Notes under the pieces: generated by a model
The model's database searches: none
What the model saw: only the letters and a program-made list of their open reading frames with translations
What the model was told of the DNA's origin: nothing
Assembly (NCBI GenBank): GCA_947178195.1
Contig: CAMWXM010000007.1
Coordinates: 1-27,239 of the forward strand
Direction of reading: 5' to 3'
Origin: an uncultured Ruminococcus sp.
GTDB taxonomy: Bacteria > Bacillota > Clostridia > Oscillospirales > Ruminococcaceae
DNA length: 27,239 nucleotides
In this document: piece after piece, positions 14,212 through 21,301 of the stretch
Layout of the letters: every line of letters starts with the position of its first letter
Position numbering within the stretch: position 1 is the first letter of the stretch
Translations under genes and position numbers: made by a program

Positions 14212-16575
14212 ATGAGCAGTAATTTTGAAATGTTTACAAGACGTGCTGTAAATTCCATTGAAACTGCGATAAAGGCAGCTTCTCAATTGGGACATACTTA
14301 CGTAGGAACTGAGCATCTGATTCTGGGATTTATTCAGGAGGGCGGAAATGTCGCTTCCTCTGTTCTTAAATCCAATAATATAAAGCTTGACGATGTTTAT
14401 GGCCAGATAATTATGCTTATCGGTCAGGGAGAACGTACAAAGTTAAATTATGAAAATTTTACTCCGGCTTTGCACAGGATATTTAACGGAGCTGTATCTA
14501 TGGCTGAAGCTTCGGGTACTAAGCTTGTGGGAACAGAGCATCTTTTTATGACGCTTCTGAAAGAACCTGGCTGCGGTGCGGTAACTCTTTTACGGGCAAT
14601 GGGTGCAAATCCTATGCGGCTTTATAATGACTGTGCTGGGGTATATACCGGAGCTGCGCCTAAAAATGGGGTAAGATATAACCAGCCTGACAGAAAACAG
14701 GCACCGACCCTTTACAAGTATGGCAAAAGCCTTACAGAAGAAGCAATAGAAAACAGGCATGATCCTCTTGTTGGACGGGAAAAGGAAGTCGAACGTGTGC
14801 TTCAGATATTGTCAAGGCGCACAAAAAATAATCCATGCCTTATAGGAGAAGCAGGAGTCGGAAAAACGGCGATAGTTGAAGGTCTGGCATCACTTTTTGT
14901 AAGGGGAGCTATACCAGAGGAATTGAAAAATAAAAATATATTTTCTCTTGATCTTACATTGATGCTTGCCGGAGCAAAATATAGAGGCGATTTTGAAGAG
15001 AGAATAAAAGCATGTATTGCTGAGGTGGCAGCGGTAGGTAATATAATTTTATTTATAGATGAGATACACACTGTGGTCGGCGCAGGAGCTGCTGAAGGAG
15101 CGATAGATGCTGCAAACATCATCAAACCTCAGCTTGCAAGAGGAGAAATACAGATAATCGGCGCAACAACTATAGAAGAATATCGTAAATATATAGAAAA
15201 AGACGCAGCTCTTGAGAGACGTTTTCAGCCGGTTATGATAGACGAGCCAACTGAAAGTCAGACGGTTGATATACTTAACGGTGTTAAGGAAAAATATGAA
15301 AACTATCATAATGCCGTGATTTCTGATGAGGTAATAAAATCAGCGGTAAGCCTTTCGGTACGCTATATAAACGACAGATTTCTTCCCGATAAGGCGATAG
15401 ATATTATTGACGAAGCAGCTTCAAAGGCTAAAATACGGCATTTTAAAAAAATAGATATGAAACGGCGGCAGTTAAAGCCGGATATATATGATGAATGTAA
15501 AAGTATAGAAGATGTTGAAAGAAAATTCAGAAAAAAAACCACAGCTGTAATGCCAGTCAAAATAACTACTGAGGATACGGCAGAGGTGGTTTCTGAATGG
15601 ACAGGGATTCCGGTAAGCAGCATTTCCAAGGACGAGGAACAGCGGCTTTTGTCACTTGAAGCTATACTTGAAAAAAGAGTTATCGGTCAGAGCAAAGCAG
15701 CAGCATCAGTTGCAAGATCAATAAGACGAAGCCGTACCGGACTTAAAGAGCAGGGGAGACCAATAGGCTCATTTTTGTTTATGGGTCCTACAGGAGTAGG
15801 CAAAACAGAGCTTTCAAGGGCAGTTTCCGAAGCGGTTTTTGACAGTGAAAAAAATCTTGTCAAAATAGATATGTCGGAATACATGGAAAAGTATACCGTA
15901 TCAAAGCTTATCGGCGCTCCTCCGGGATATGCCGGTTATGATGAAAGCAATCCGCTGACAGACAGGATAAGACGTCAGCCTTATTGTGTAATTTTATTTG
16001 ATGAGATAGAAAAGGCTCACCCTGATGTACTGAATCTTCTTTTGCAGATACTGGAGGACGGCGTTCTTACAGATTCTAAGGGGCGCAGGGTAAGCTTTAA
16101 AAATACGCTTATTATTTTAACTTCCAATATTGGTTCGGAATTTATGAATGAGAGCGTTCATCTGGGATTCGGAGAAAGCAGTAATACAGATACTGAAAAG
16201 CGTGTAAAAGCAGAATTGAAAAAGCAAATGAAGCCGGAGCTTATAAACAGACTTGATGAGATTATCGTTTTTTCTCCCCTTAAAAAAAGTCACATTTCGG
16301 AAATTGTTATAAAGCTTTTAAACGAGCTTCACAACAGAGCTGAAAAAATTGGACTGAATATCGGATTTTCCGAAGATATTATAAACGATCTGATAGATGA
16401 GGAGGAAATAAAAAAATACGGTGCAAGATATCTTAAACGCAAAATTACCGAAAAAATTGAAAATCTTATATCACAGCAGCTTCTTGAAGGAAGAATATCA
16501 AAAGGTGATAAAATTGAAATTATAAGCGACAGCAATGGTGATTTTAAACTGGCGGCTGTGGCAGTAAAAAAATAA
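14212..16575 (+). CDS. ClpC-like AAA+ unfoldase with shortened middle domain
   Basis: This 787-residue Hsp100 ATPase unfolds proteins, usually for the ClpP protease. Two N-terminal Clp repeats (about 1-145) precede AAA-1, with Walker A GEAGVGKT (212-219) and Walker B ILFIDE (279-284). AAA-2 has Walker A GPTGVGKT (525-532) and Walker B ILFDEI (594-599). The LGF tripeptide at 651-653 matches the loop that docks ClpC or ClpA to ClpP. The insertion after AAA-1 is only about 45 residues long, rich in lysine, and shows no clear UVR motif, so adaptor dependence may differ from Bacillus ClpC. It stands alone, without the ctsR-mcsA-mcsB genes. GAAAGGA lies 11 bases before the ATG. Confidence 0.93.
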   Translation: MSSNFEMFTRRAVNSIETAIKAASQLGHTYVGTEHLILGFIQEGGNVASSVLKSNNIKLDDVYGQIIMLIGQGERTKLNYENFTPALHRIFNGAVSMAEASGTKLVGTEHLFMTLLKEPGCGAVTLLRAMGANPMRLYNDCAGVYTGAAPKNGVRYNQPDRKQAPTLYKYGKSLTEEAIENRHDPLVGREKEVERVLQILSRRTKNNPCLIGEAGVGKTAIVEGLASLFVRGAIPEELKNKNIFSLDLTLMLAGAKYRGDFEERIKACIAEVAAVGNIILFIDEIHTVVGAGAAEGAIDAANIIKPQLARGEIQIIGATTIEEYRKYIEKDAALERRFQPVMIDEPTESQTVDILNGVKEKYENYHNAVISDEVIKSAVSLSVRYINDRFLPDKAIDIIDEAASKAKIRHFKKIDMKRRQLKPDIYDECKSIEDVERKFRKKTTAVMPVKITTEDTAEVVSEWTGIPVSSISKDEEQRLLSLEAILEKRVIGQSKAAASVARSIRRSRTGLKEQGRPIGSFLFMGPTGVGKTELSRAVSEAVFDSEKNLVKIDMSEYMEKYTVSKLIGAPPGYAGYDESNPLTDRIRRQPYCVILFDEIEKAHPDVLNLLLQILEDGVLTDSKGRRVSFKNTLIILTSNIGSEFMNESVHLGFGESSNTDTEKRVKAELKKQMKPELINRLDEIIVFSPLKKSHISEIVIKLLNELHNRAEKIGLNIGFSEDIINDLIDEEEIKKYGARYLKRKITEKIENLISQQLLEGRISKGDKIEIISDSNGDFKLAAVAVKK

Positions 16576-16592
16576 TATGCAAAAATATTAAA

Positions 16593-16638
16593 AAGTCAAT
16601 ACCGCACAAAGTTTGCGCAGTATTGACTTGATTTTTTT
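16593..16638 (+). terminator. Hairpin-family terminator after the ClpC-like gene
   Basis: AAGTCAATACCGCACA (16593-16608) pairs with TGCGCAGTATTGACTT (16614-16629) with two mismatches, followed at once by GATTTTTTT. This is the copy that looks most like a textbook rho-independent terminator. Its arms carry AATACCGCACA, the core of the dispersed family, on a different outer sequence. Confidence 0.85.
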
Positions 16639-16639
16639 G

Positions 16640-16668
16640 TTGACATTAATGGAAAGTTTTGATATAAT
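16640..16668 (+). promoter_or_regulatory. Consensus sigma-A promoter of the 16770 operon
   Basis: TTGACA (16640-16645), a 17-base spacer and TATAAT (16663-16668) match the housekeeping consensus exactly. It lies immediately after the U run of the preceding terminator. The start near 16675 gives a leader of about 95 bases with GGCATACCGCATAAA near its beginning, a possible partial copy of the dispersed repeat. Confidence 0.9.
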
Positions 16669-16769
16669 AATTATTATGGCATACCGCATAAAAATAGTGC
16701 GATTCATATGACCTTAGGGCATGACAGGGGTATACGCTTATGATAAAGTTCTGATATTAAGGAGTTCAG

Positions 16770-17636
16770 ATGAGGAAAAAGAAAAAAAGTAATGGATTTG
16801 TTGATACGATCCGACAGATAAATAATCAGGAAGAGCTTAGAAAGCAGGAACGTTTTGAGAAATATAATGAAGCACAGCGTGAAAAATTTGGTCAGCAGAA
16901 TGCAGAAGAGAAAATAGAAGTTTTAAAGTTAAAACAGGGAGTTATTGATAAATCCGACAAAATTGCTCCGGGAGACGGAAAAGATAAAAAATATACCAAA
17001 TCCGAAAAATTCAGAAATTTTATTTATCATAATAAGTGGTGGCTTGGAATAGCTTCATTTTGTGCGATAATAGCTGCTTTTCTTGTGTATGATACCCTTA
17101 CTACTATTCGTTCTGATGTGAGGGTCATGCTTTTGTCAGATGATGATGACCTACAGATCCATAAAAATCAGATACATGAATTTTTTAATTCTTACGTCAT
17201 AGACTATAATGAGGACGGAAGAAATTATACAGATATTGTATTTATTCCCATTTCCTATGATGAAGGAAAAAATATTTCAAGCGGCGGAGCATATGAGAAT
17301 AGCCTTTCAAATCTGTCAAATCAGTTCCAGCTTGGAGAATGTATGATGTTGCTTGCCGATTCAGCGGTAGACGTCTATATTGAACCGGAGAATACTCTTG
17401 AAAATCTTGAAGTGTATTTCCCAGATTGTCCTTATGTGGACGGATATAGATTCTATCTTAAAGATACTGAATTTGCTGAAAGGATAGGCCTTGAACCGGA
17501 GGATATTCCCGACGATCTGTATATAGCCGTAAGAAAGGTCGCAAGCAATTTAAGTTCATATGAAACAAATAAAAAAAATCATGACAATGCTATAGAAACA
17601 CTGAAAGCAGTTGTCAGAGATTTAAATAAAAATTAA
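16770..17636 (+). CDS. Single-pass membrane protein of unknown function
   Basis: I do not recognise this 288-residue protein. The first 85 residues are very basic and glutamine/glutamate-rich, probably helical and cytoplasmic (RKKKKSNGF, then QEELRKQERFEKYNEAQREKF). One membrane segment follows at about 89-109 (KWWLGIASFCAIIAAFLVYDTL). The remaining 180 residues are acidic and should lie outside. That part has no cysteine pattern or known catalytic motif apart from single cysteines in GECMML and DCPYVDG. The start follows TAAGGAG at good spacing. It is transcribed from a consensus promoter and is followed after 13 bases by a zinc-ribbon membrane protein, so the two may act together at the cell envelope. 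Confidence 0.75.
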   Translation: MRKKKKSNGFVDTIRQINNQEELRKQERFEKYNEAQREKFGQQNAEEKIEVLKLKQGVIDKSDKIAPGDGKDKKYTKSEKFRNFIYHNKWWLGIASFCAIIAAFLVYDTLTTIRSDVRVMLLSDDDDLQIHKNQIHEFFNSYVIDYNEDGRNYTDIVFIPISYDEGKNISSGGAYENSLSNLSNQFQLGECMMLLADSAVDVYIEPENTLENLEVYFPDCPYVDGYRFYLKDTEFAERIGLEPEDIPDDLYIAVRKVASNLSSYETNKKNHDNAIETLKAVVRDLNKN

Positions 17637-17649
17637 GGGGTTAAAGAAG

Positions 17650-18279
17650 ATGAGTAAATTTTGTATGCAGTGCGGAAAAGAAATCAATGATAAGGATAAT
17701 CATTGTCAGTATTGCGGTGCTTTGCAGGATCCGGGTTTTAGCGAAAGCATCAGCCAGCCTCCGAAAGAAAAAAAACATAATGATCATATCGTTCCCATTG
17801 TGGCAGTTTGTTCTGTAATACTTATTATTTTAATAGTTATTGCTAACCTTACTATTTTTAATAATGGGTATCGGAAACCTATCGATTGCTATTTTGACGC
17901 AATTGAATCCGGTGATATAGACGATATTGAAGATGCGCTTCCTGATTATTTTATTGATTCTGATTATTATGATGAGGATAAAATTGAAAAATCACTTCAG
18001 CTGCTGTCTACCGGCATAAGCTTTTTAGATAATTATGATTTTGATATTTCATATAAAGAGCTGGAAAAAAAGGAGATCGACAGCGATGAGTTAAAAAAGC
18101 TTGAAAAGAAAATAAAAAAACAATTCAAGGAAGATGTGGATATTGATAAAGGCTATGAAGTGAAAGTCAATCTGGTTATGGAATTGGGAAAAATTGAAGA
18201 AACTAAGGAATTAGTTATTAATGTGAATAAAATAGACGGGGATTGGTGTATAGACCCCTTTGAAACAAATTTATTTTAA
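17650..18279 (+). CDS. Zinc-ribbon membrane protein
   Basis: This 209-residue protein opens with a short zinc ribbon, CMQC (C5, C8) and CQYC (C19, C22), followed by a Pro/Lys-rich hinge and one membrane segment at about 47-70 (IVPIVAVCSVILIILIVIANLTIF). The outer part is very acidic and lysine-rich, with a fold reminiscent of the lumazine-binding or NTF2-like domains often attached to such ribbons; that comparison is by pattern only. AAGGGG precedes the ATG. It shares an operon with the preceding single-pass protein, and both have a small cytoplasmic part and a charged outer part. The function is unknown. The stop is followed by a perfect hairpin. Confidence 0.78.
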   Translation: MSKFCMQCGKEINDKDNHCQYCGALQDPGFSESISQPPKEKKHNDHIVPIVAVCSVILIILIVIANLTIFNNGYRKPIDCYFDAIESGDIDDIEDALPDYFIDSDYYDEDKIEKSLQLLSTGISFLDNYDFDISYKELEKKEIDSDELKKLEKKIKKQFKEDVDIDKGYEVKVNLVMELGKIEETKELVINVNKIDGDWCIDPFETNLF

Positions 18280-18290
18280 CGATCTAACAT

Positions 18291-18332
18291 TTAAGGCAAC
18301 ACCGCACAGGACTTTGTGCGGTGTTGCCTTAA
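18291..18332. terminator. Perfect 18-bp hairpin between convergent genes
   Basis: TTAAGGCAACACCGCACA (18291-18308) and TGTGCGGTGTTGCCTTAA (18315-18332) are exact inverted copies around the loop GGACTT. The hairpin lies between the zinc-ribbon gene and the convergent dpaB, so it can end both transcripts, although U runs are short on both sides. It is the cleanest copy of the dispersed family. Confidence 0.8.
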
Positions 18333-18345
18333 TGTTTGACGGTAT

Positions 18346-18936
18346 TTACAGGCTGCAGCCTATTATTGGCTGTGTCTGAACCCCATTCAGAGCGTTTATG
18401 ATTGTTTCTTCAAGAGCGGTAAAATCGCAGACAGCCGAGGTGGGCTTTTTTTTGCAGTCGTCCTGATAAACAGGTACAAAATAATAGTTTTTCATATTCA
18501 TAAGACTACCGATATTTTTCATTGAACCCGCCAGAAAATCATTTGTCGCAAGAGCAAGTATAACAGGCTTTTTATTTCTTATATGCGATTTGACCGCCAT
18601 GGTGACTGGCGTATCAGTAATACTCATGGCAAGCTTTGCACAGGTATTTCCGGTACAGGGACATACGACCATAATATCGGTCATATTTTTAGGGCCGATG
18701 GGTTCTGCGTCCTCTATAGTGGTAATAACCCTTCTGCCGCAGATATTTTCAAGCCGTTTTATATTATCTTCGGCGTTACCGAATCTTGAATTTATTGAAG
18801 CCGCATTATATGACATGACAGGTATCAGCTCCGCTCCGTTTTTTTTCAGGATCTTTGCCTGTTCAAAAGCTTTTTCAAATGTACAAAAAGAGCCTGTGAC
18901 CGCAAAACCTATTCTTAAATTTGAAAGGTCACTCAT
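18346..18936 (-). CDS. dpaB: Dipicolinate synthase subunit B
   Basis: This 196-residue flavoprotein-like subunit (SpoVFB) forms dipicolinate synthase with DpaA. The enzyme makes pyridine-2,6-dicarboxylate from dihydrodipicolinate, a branch of lysine synthesis, and acts in the mother cell of sporulating Firmicutes. The N-terminal IGFAVTGSFCTFEKAFEQ and the VVCPCTGNTCAKLAMSITDTPVTMA segment are characteristic of DpaB. Its ATG shares one base with the dpaA stop codon (TAATG) and uses GGAGG inside dpaA, so the pair is translationally coupled. Length is normal. The C-terminus (QPIIGCSL) is intact, with no frameshift. A shared hairpin lies just downstream. Confidence 0.93.
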   Translation of the reverse strand: MSDLSNLRIGFAVTGSFCTFEKAFEQAKILKKNGAELIPVMSYNAASINSRFGNAEDNIKRLENICGRRVITTIEDAEPIGPKNMTDIMVVCPCTGNTCAKLAMSITDTPVTMAVKSHIRNKKPVILALATNDFLAGSMKNIGSLMNMKNYYFVPVYQDDCKKKPTSAVCDFTALEETIINALNGVQTQPIIGCSL

Positions 18937-19814
18937 TAAAAATCCTCCTTTCTCTGAAGTATGTTTAAAGCAGTACAGGCGATTATTTCTCCGGCTGTAA
19001 CAGGTGCTATTTTTCCCGGAAGTGCTAATGCGTGAATAGTTTTTATCCCGGTTTTTTTAGCGTATTCAAAATCAACGCCTCCTGGCTTGGAAGCAAGGTC
19101 GATAATAAGCGCTTCTTTTTTTATTTTATTGATAATATTTTTATCTAATATCATTGCAGGAATAGTATTAAAAATTATATCGGACTCATGGACAATATTT
19201 TCAAATTCCGATAAATATACAGCTTTGCAGCCGGCTATTTCCGCCCATTGCAGATCAGTATATTTTCTTGCGGTAACTGTTACCTCAGCTCCCATTGCCG
19301 ACAATATTTTTACAAGAACCTTAGATATTCGTCCGTATCCAGTAATAAGAATCTTACTTTTATATAATACAGAAGCTCTCTCTCTCATTGCTATCTGGAT
19401 TGCTCCCTCAGCAGTGGGTACGGCGTTCATAAGATTAAAATCTTCTATTGTAAAATAATCGACTGTTTCTGCTTTGCTCTTATTGAAAATCTTCATGGTT
19501 GAAGGATCAATTTTTCCGCCGAATATTATACCATCGTCTTTAAGAAGTGAAAGTGTGTCTGTCAGTAATATCTTATTTTCGCAAAACGGCGCATTTACAA
19601 ATATGCCGTTTTCTGATACCGGCAGAGGATAGAGAATATAATCTGCCTTCTGTGGCATTTCAAGGAGATGACCTATAAATATTACATTCTCAGCGTTGGC
19701 AGTACAGCAGTCAAAGCCTGCGGCATAAACCGTAAACTCTTCTGAAAGCTTTTTCGCTGCATAAATCTGGCGCATATCTCCGCCAACCACCAAAAACACC
19801 TTTTTTTCATCCAT
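18936..19814 (-). CDS. dpaA: Dipicolinate synthase subunit A
   Basis: This 292-residue NAD(P)-binding subunit (SpoVFA) is the dehydrogenase part of dipicolinate synthase. The N-terminal VFLVVGGDMRQIYAAKKL and the Rossmann loop ILITGYGRISKVLVKIL are clear, followed by IIFNTIPAMILDKN and the conserved LIIDLASKPGGVDFEYAKK. The start is placed at ATG 19814, where GGAGG lies eight bases upstream and the length equals the Bacillus protein. The frame stays open to a TTG at 19943, but those 43 extra residues are unlike the family. It forms a two-gene operon with dpaB. Its presence points to endospore formation, or a recent ancestor capable of it. Confidence 0.93.
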   Translation of the reverse strand: MDEKKVFLVVGGDMRQIYAAKKLSEEFTVYAAGFDCCTANAENVIFIGHLLEMPQKADYILYPLPVSENGIFVNAPFCENKILLTDTLSLLKDDGIIFGGKIDPSTMKIFNKSKAETVDYFTIEDFNLMNAVPTAEGAIQIAMRERASVLYKSKILITGYGRISKVLVKILSAMGAEVTVTARKYTDLQWAEIAGCKAVYLSEFENIVHESDIIFNTIPAMILDKNIINKIKKEALIIDLASKPGGVDFEYAKKTGIKTIHALALPGKIAPVTAGEIIACTALNILQRKEDF

Positions 19815-20030
19815 AATATAACCTCCGCCTCCCATTGGATTTTCTTTTTCAGGCAGCAATGTACAAAGCTTATGATGAAGATACTTCAGTTGCGCTTTGC
19901 ACGGCACTACTTTCGGCTGATTCATATTTTTTAGAATCAGCAATACACTAATCCCGGATTTTTATATAGACAATATCGCTGAAAAATTATGCTGTCAGGA
20001 TAGGCTATAGCTTTATTAAGATTAGTATTA

Positions 20031-20058
20031 TATATTATGTTGTCTGCTGCAAAACGGT
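20031..20058 (-). promoter_or_regulatory. Candidate sporulation-type promoter of dpaA
   Basis: On the minus strand AC (20058-20057), 17 bases, then CATAATATA (20039-20031) fit the sigma-K pattern AC-N16/17-CATANNNTA. In Bacillus, dpaA and dpaB are expressed in the mother cell under sigma-K. The motif is short and AT-rich, and it would imply a leader of about 210 bases, so the match could be accidental. Confidence 0.3.
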
Positions 20059-20118
20059 GATAACTACAGACAGCCTTTCATAAGATAATAAAAAATATGT
20101 ATAAATTTAAAATTACTA

Positions 20119-20148
20119 TTGAAATCAGTAGGTATTTTGTGATATAAT
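20119..20148 (+). promoter_or_regulatory. Promoter of the ruvC operon
   Basis: TTGAAA (20119-20124), an 18-base spacer and TATAAT (20143-20148) with an extended -10 TGA form a good sigma-A promoter. The start point near 20155 lies about 27 bases before the ruvC start codon. No other obvious promoter is seen in the tightly packed genes that follow. Confidence 0.7.
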
Positions 20149-20181
20149 AAAAAATGAATATGATTTTGGAGATGTGTTTAC

Positions 20182-20688
20182 TTGCGGATTCTTGGAATTG
20201 ACCCGGGTTATGCTATAGTCGGCTTTGGAATTTCCGACTATACAGGGAAAAATTTTATGCCGGTCGAATACGGTGCAATACTTACCGAGGCCGGTACGGA
20301 TTTCCCTGAACGTCTTAAAGCTATTGCTGACGATATGGATTTTATATGTGAAAGATACATGCCAGATTGTATGGCGATAGAAAAGCTTTTTTTCACTAAT
20401 AATCAAAAAACAGGCATAGATGTGGCTCAGGCAAGAGGGATAATCCTTCTTTCTGCGGTAAGGCATAATATTTCGATTTATGAGTATACTCCGCTGCAGG
20501 TAAAACAAGCTGTGGTAGGATATGGCAAGGCGGAAAAAAAACAGGTTATGGATATGACAAGGCGTATTCTGAAGCTGGAACAGATACCTAAGCCCGATGA
20601 TGCAGCTGACGCTCTGGCTCTTACAATATGCCACGGTCATTGCTGCAAGGGTGTTAGTATAAAAAACGCCGGACAGGAGAAAAAATGA
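20182..20688 (+). CDS. ruvC: Holliday junction endonuclease RuvC
   Basis: This 168-residue RNase H-fold nuclease cuts Holliday junctions in a dimer working with RuvAB. Catalytic acids are visible at D7 (GIDPGYAIVG), E67 (AIEKLFF), and D140 and D143 (PDDAADALA). The YTPLQVKQAVVGYGKAEK segment is typical. The start codon is TTG 20182, about eight bases after GGAGATG, and no internal ATG could replace it without losing D7. The stop overlaps the ruvA start (ATGA), so the two are translationally coupled. RuvC adjacent to ruvAB is a common order in bacteria, and the length is normal. Confidence 0.96.
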   Translation: MRILGIDPGYAIVGFGISDYTGKNFMPVEYGAILTEAGTDFPERLKAIADDMDFICERYMPDCMAIEKLFFTNNQKTGIDVAQARGIILLSAVRHNISIYEYTPLQVKQAVVGYGKAEKKQVMDMTRRILKLEQIPKPDDAADALALTICHGHCCKGVSIKNAGQEKK

Positions 20689-21287
20689 TATATAGTATAA
20701 AAGGTACGCTTGTGCATAAAGAACCATTTCTTGCGGTAATAGAATGCGCAGGAGTCGGTTATGCATGCAGGATCACCTGCGCTGCCTCGTCACAGCTGGG
20801 CGAGATCGGAAGTGAGGCTTTTCTTTATACATATCTTCATGTAAGAGAAGATAATATAGAGCTTTTCGGTTTTTATTCAAAACAGGAGCTTCATTGCTTT
20901 AAACTGCTTTTATCGGTTTCTGGCGTAGGGACTAAAATGGCGCTTACCATACTTTCCGATATGGACGCTCAGCGCTTTGCTCTTACTATAGCTTCTGAGG
21001 ATAGCAAGGCTCTTACAAAATCAAAGGGAGTAGGTCCTAAGCTTGCGCAGAGAATAGTGCTGGAGCTTAAAGACAAGGTCGCAAAGGAAAGTATTACGGG
21101 AGCAGATATAAAGGCTGCGGGAAATATAGCCGTACCGGTAAGCAACGAGTGCTCGGAAGCTGTTACCGCCCTTATTACCCTTGGATTTTCTCAGGGAGAG
21201 GTTGAAACGGTAATGACGAAAATTGATCCTTCTTTAAGTTCGGGCGAGATAATAAAGCAGGCATTAAAATATTTAAGCAATAAATAA
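20685..21287 (+). CDS. ruvA: Holliday junction DNA helicase subunit RuvA
   Basis: RuvA (200 residues) binds four-way DNA junctions as a tetramer and positions the RuvB motor. The N-terminal OB fold starts MIYSIKGTLVHKEPFLAVIECAG in normal form, two helix-hairpin-helix motifs lie in the middle (VSGVGTKMALTIL and SKGVGPKLAQRIV), and the mobile third domain at about 150-200 (CSEAVTALITLGFSQGEV) contacts RuvB. The ATG overlaps the ruvC stop and uses CAGGAGA as its ribosome binding site. All three domains are intact. Confidence 0.97.
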   Translation: MIYSIKGTLVHKEPFLAVIECAGVGYACRITCAASSQLGEIGSEAFLYTYLHVREDNIELFGFYSKQELHCFKLLLSVSGVGTKMALTILSDMDAQRFALTIASEDSKALTKSKGVGPKLAQRIVLELKDKVAKESITGADIKAAGNIAVPVSNECSEAVTALITLGFSQGEVETVMTKIDPSLSSGEIIKQALKYLSNK

Positions 21288-21301
21288 AAGGGGAAAACAA
21301 A

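Larger units (their letters stand above)
19815..20181. other. Divergent intergenic region between dpaA and ruvC
   Basis: This 367-bp region has no convincing gene. It holds GCTGATTC (19916-19923) with GAATCAGC (19934-19941), a perfect 8-bp hairpin in the dpaA leader. On the minus strand there is an AC-N17-CATAATATA pattern (20058 down to 20031). At the other end lies the ruvC promoter. The rest is AT-rich without visible structure. Confidence 0.6.

Noticed and set aside
14202..14222. Six-codon frame ATG GCT GAG AAT GAG CAG TAA overlapping the ClpC-like start
   Set aside because: The purine-rich site is one base from its ATG, too close to use, and is better placed for the real start at 14212.
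18590..19000. 136-codon plus-strand frame over dpaB
   Set aside because: It lies antisense to the clearly identified dpaB and shows no recognisable protein features.
20125..20766. 213-codon minus-strand frame over ruvC
   Set aside because: It is a shadow of ruvC, which has all catalytic residues; the minus frame has no domain and no ribosome binding site.
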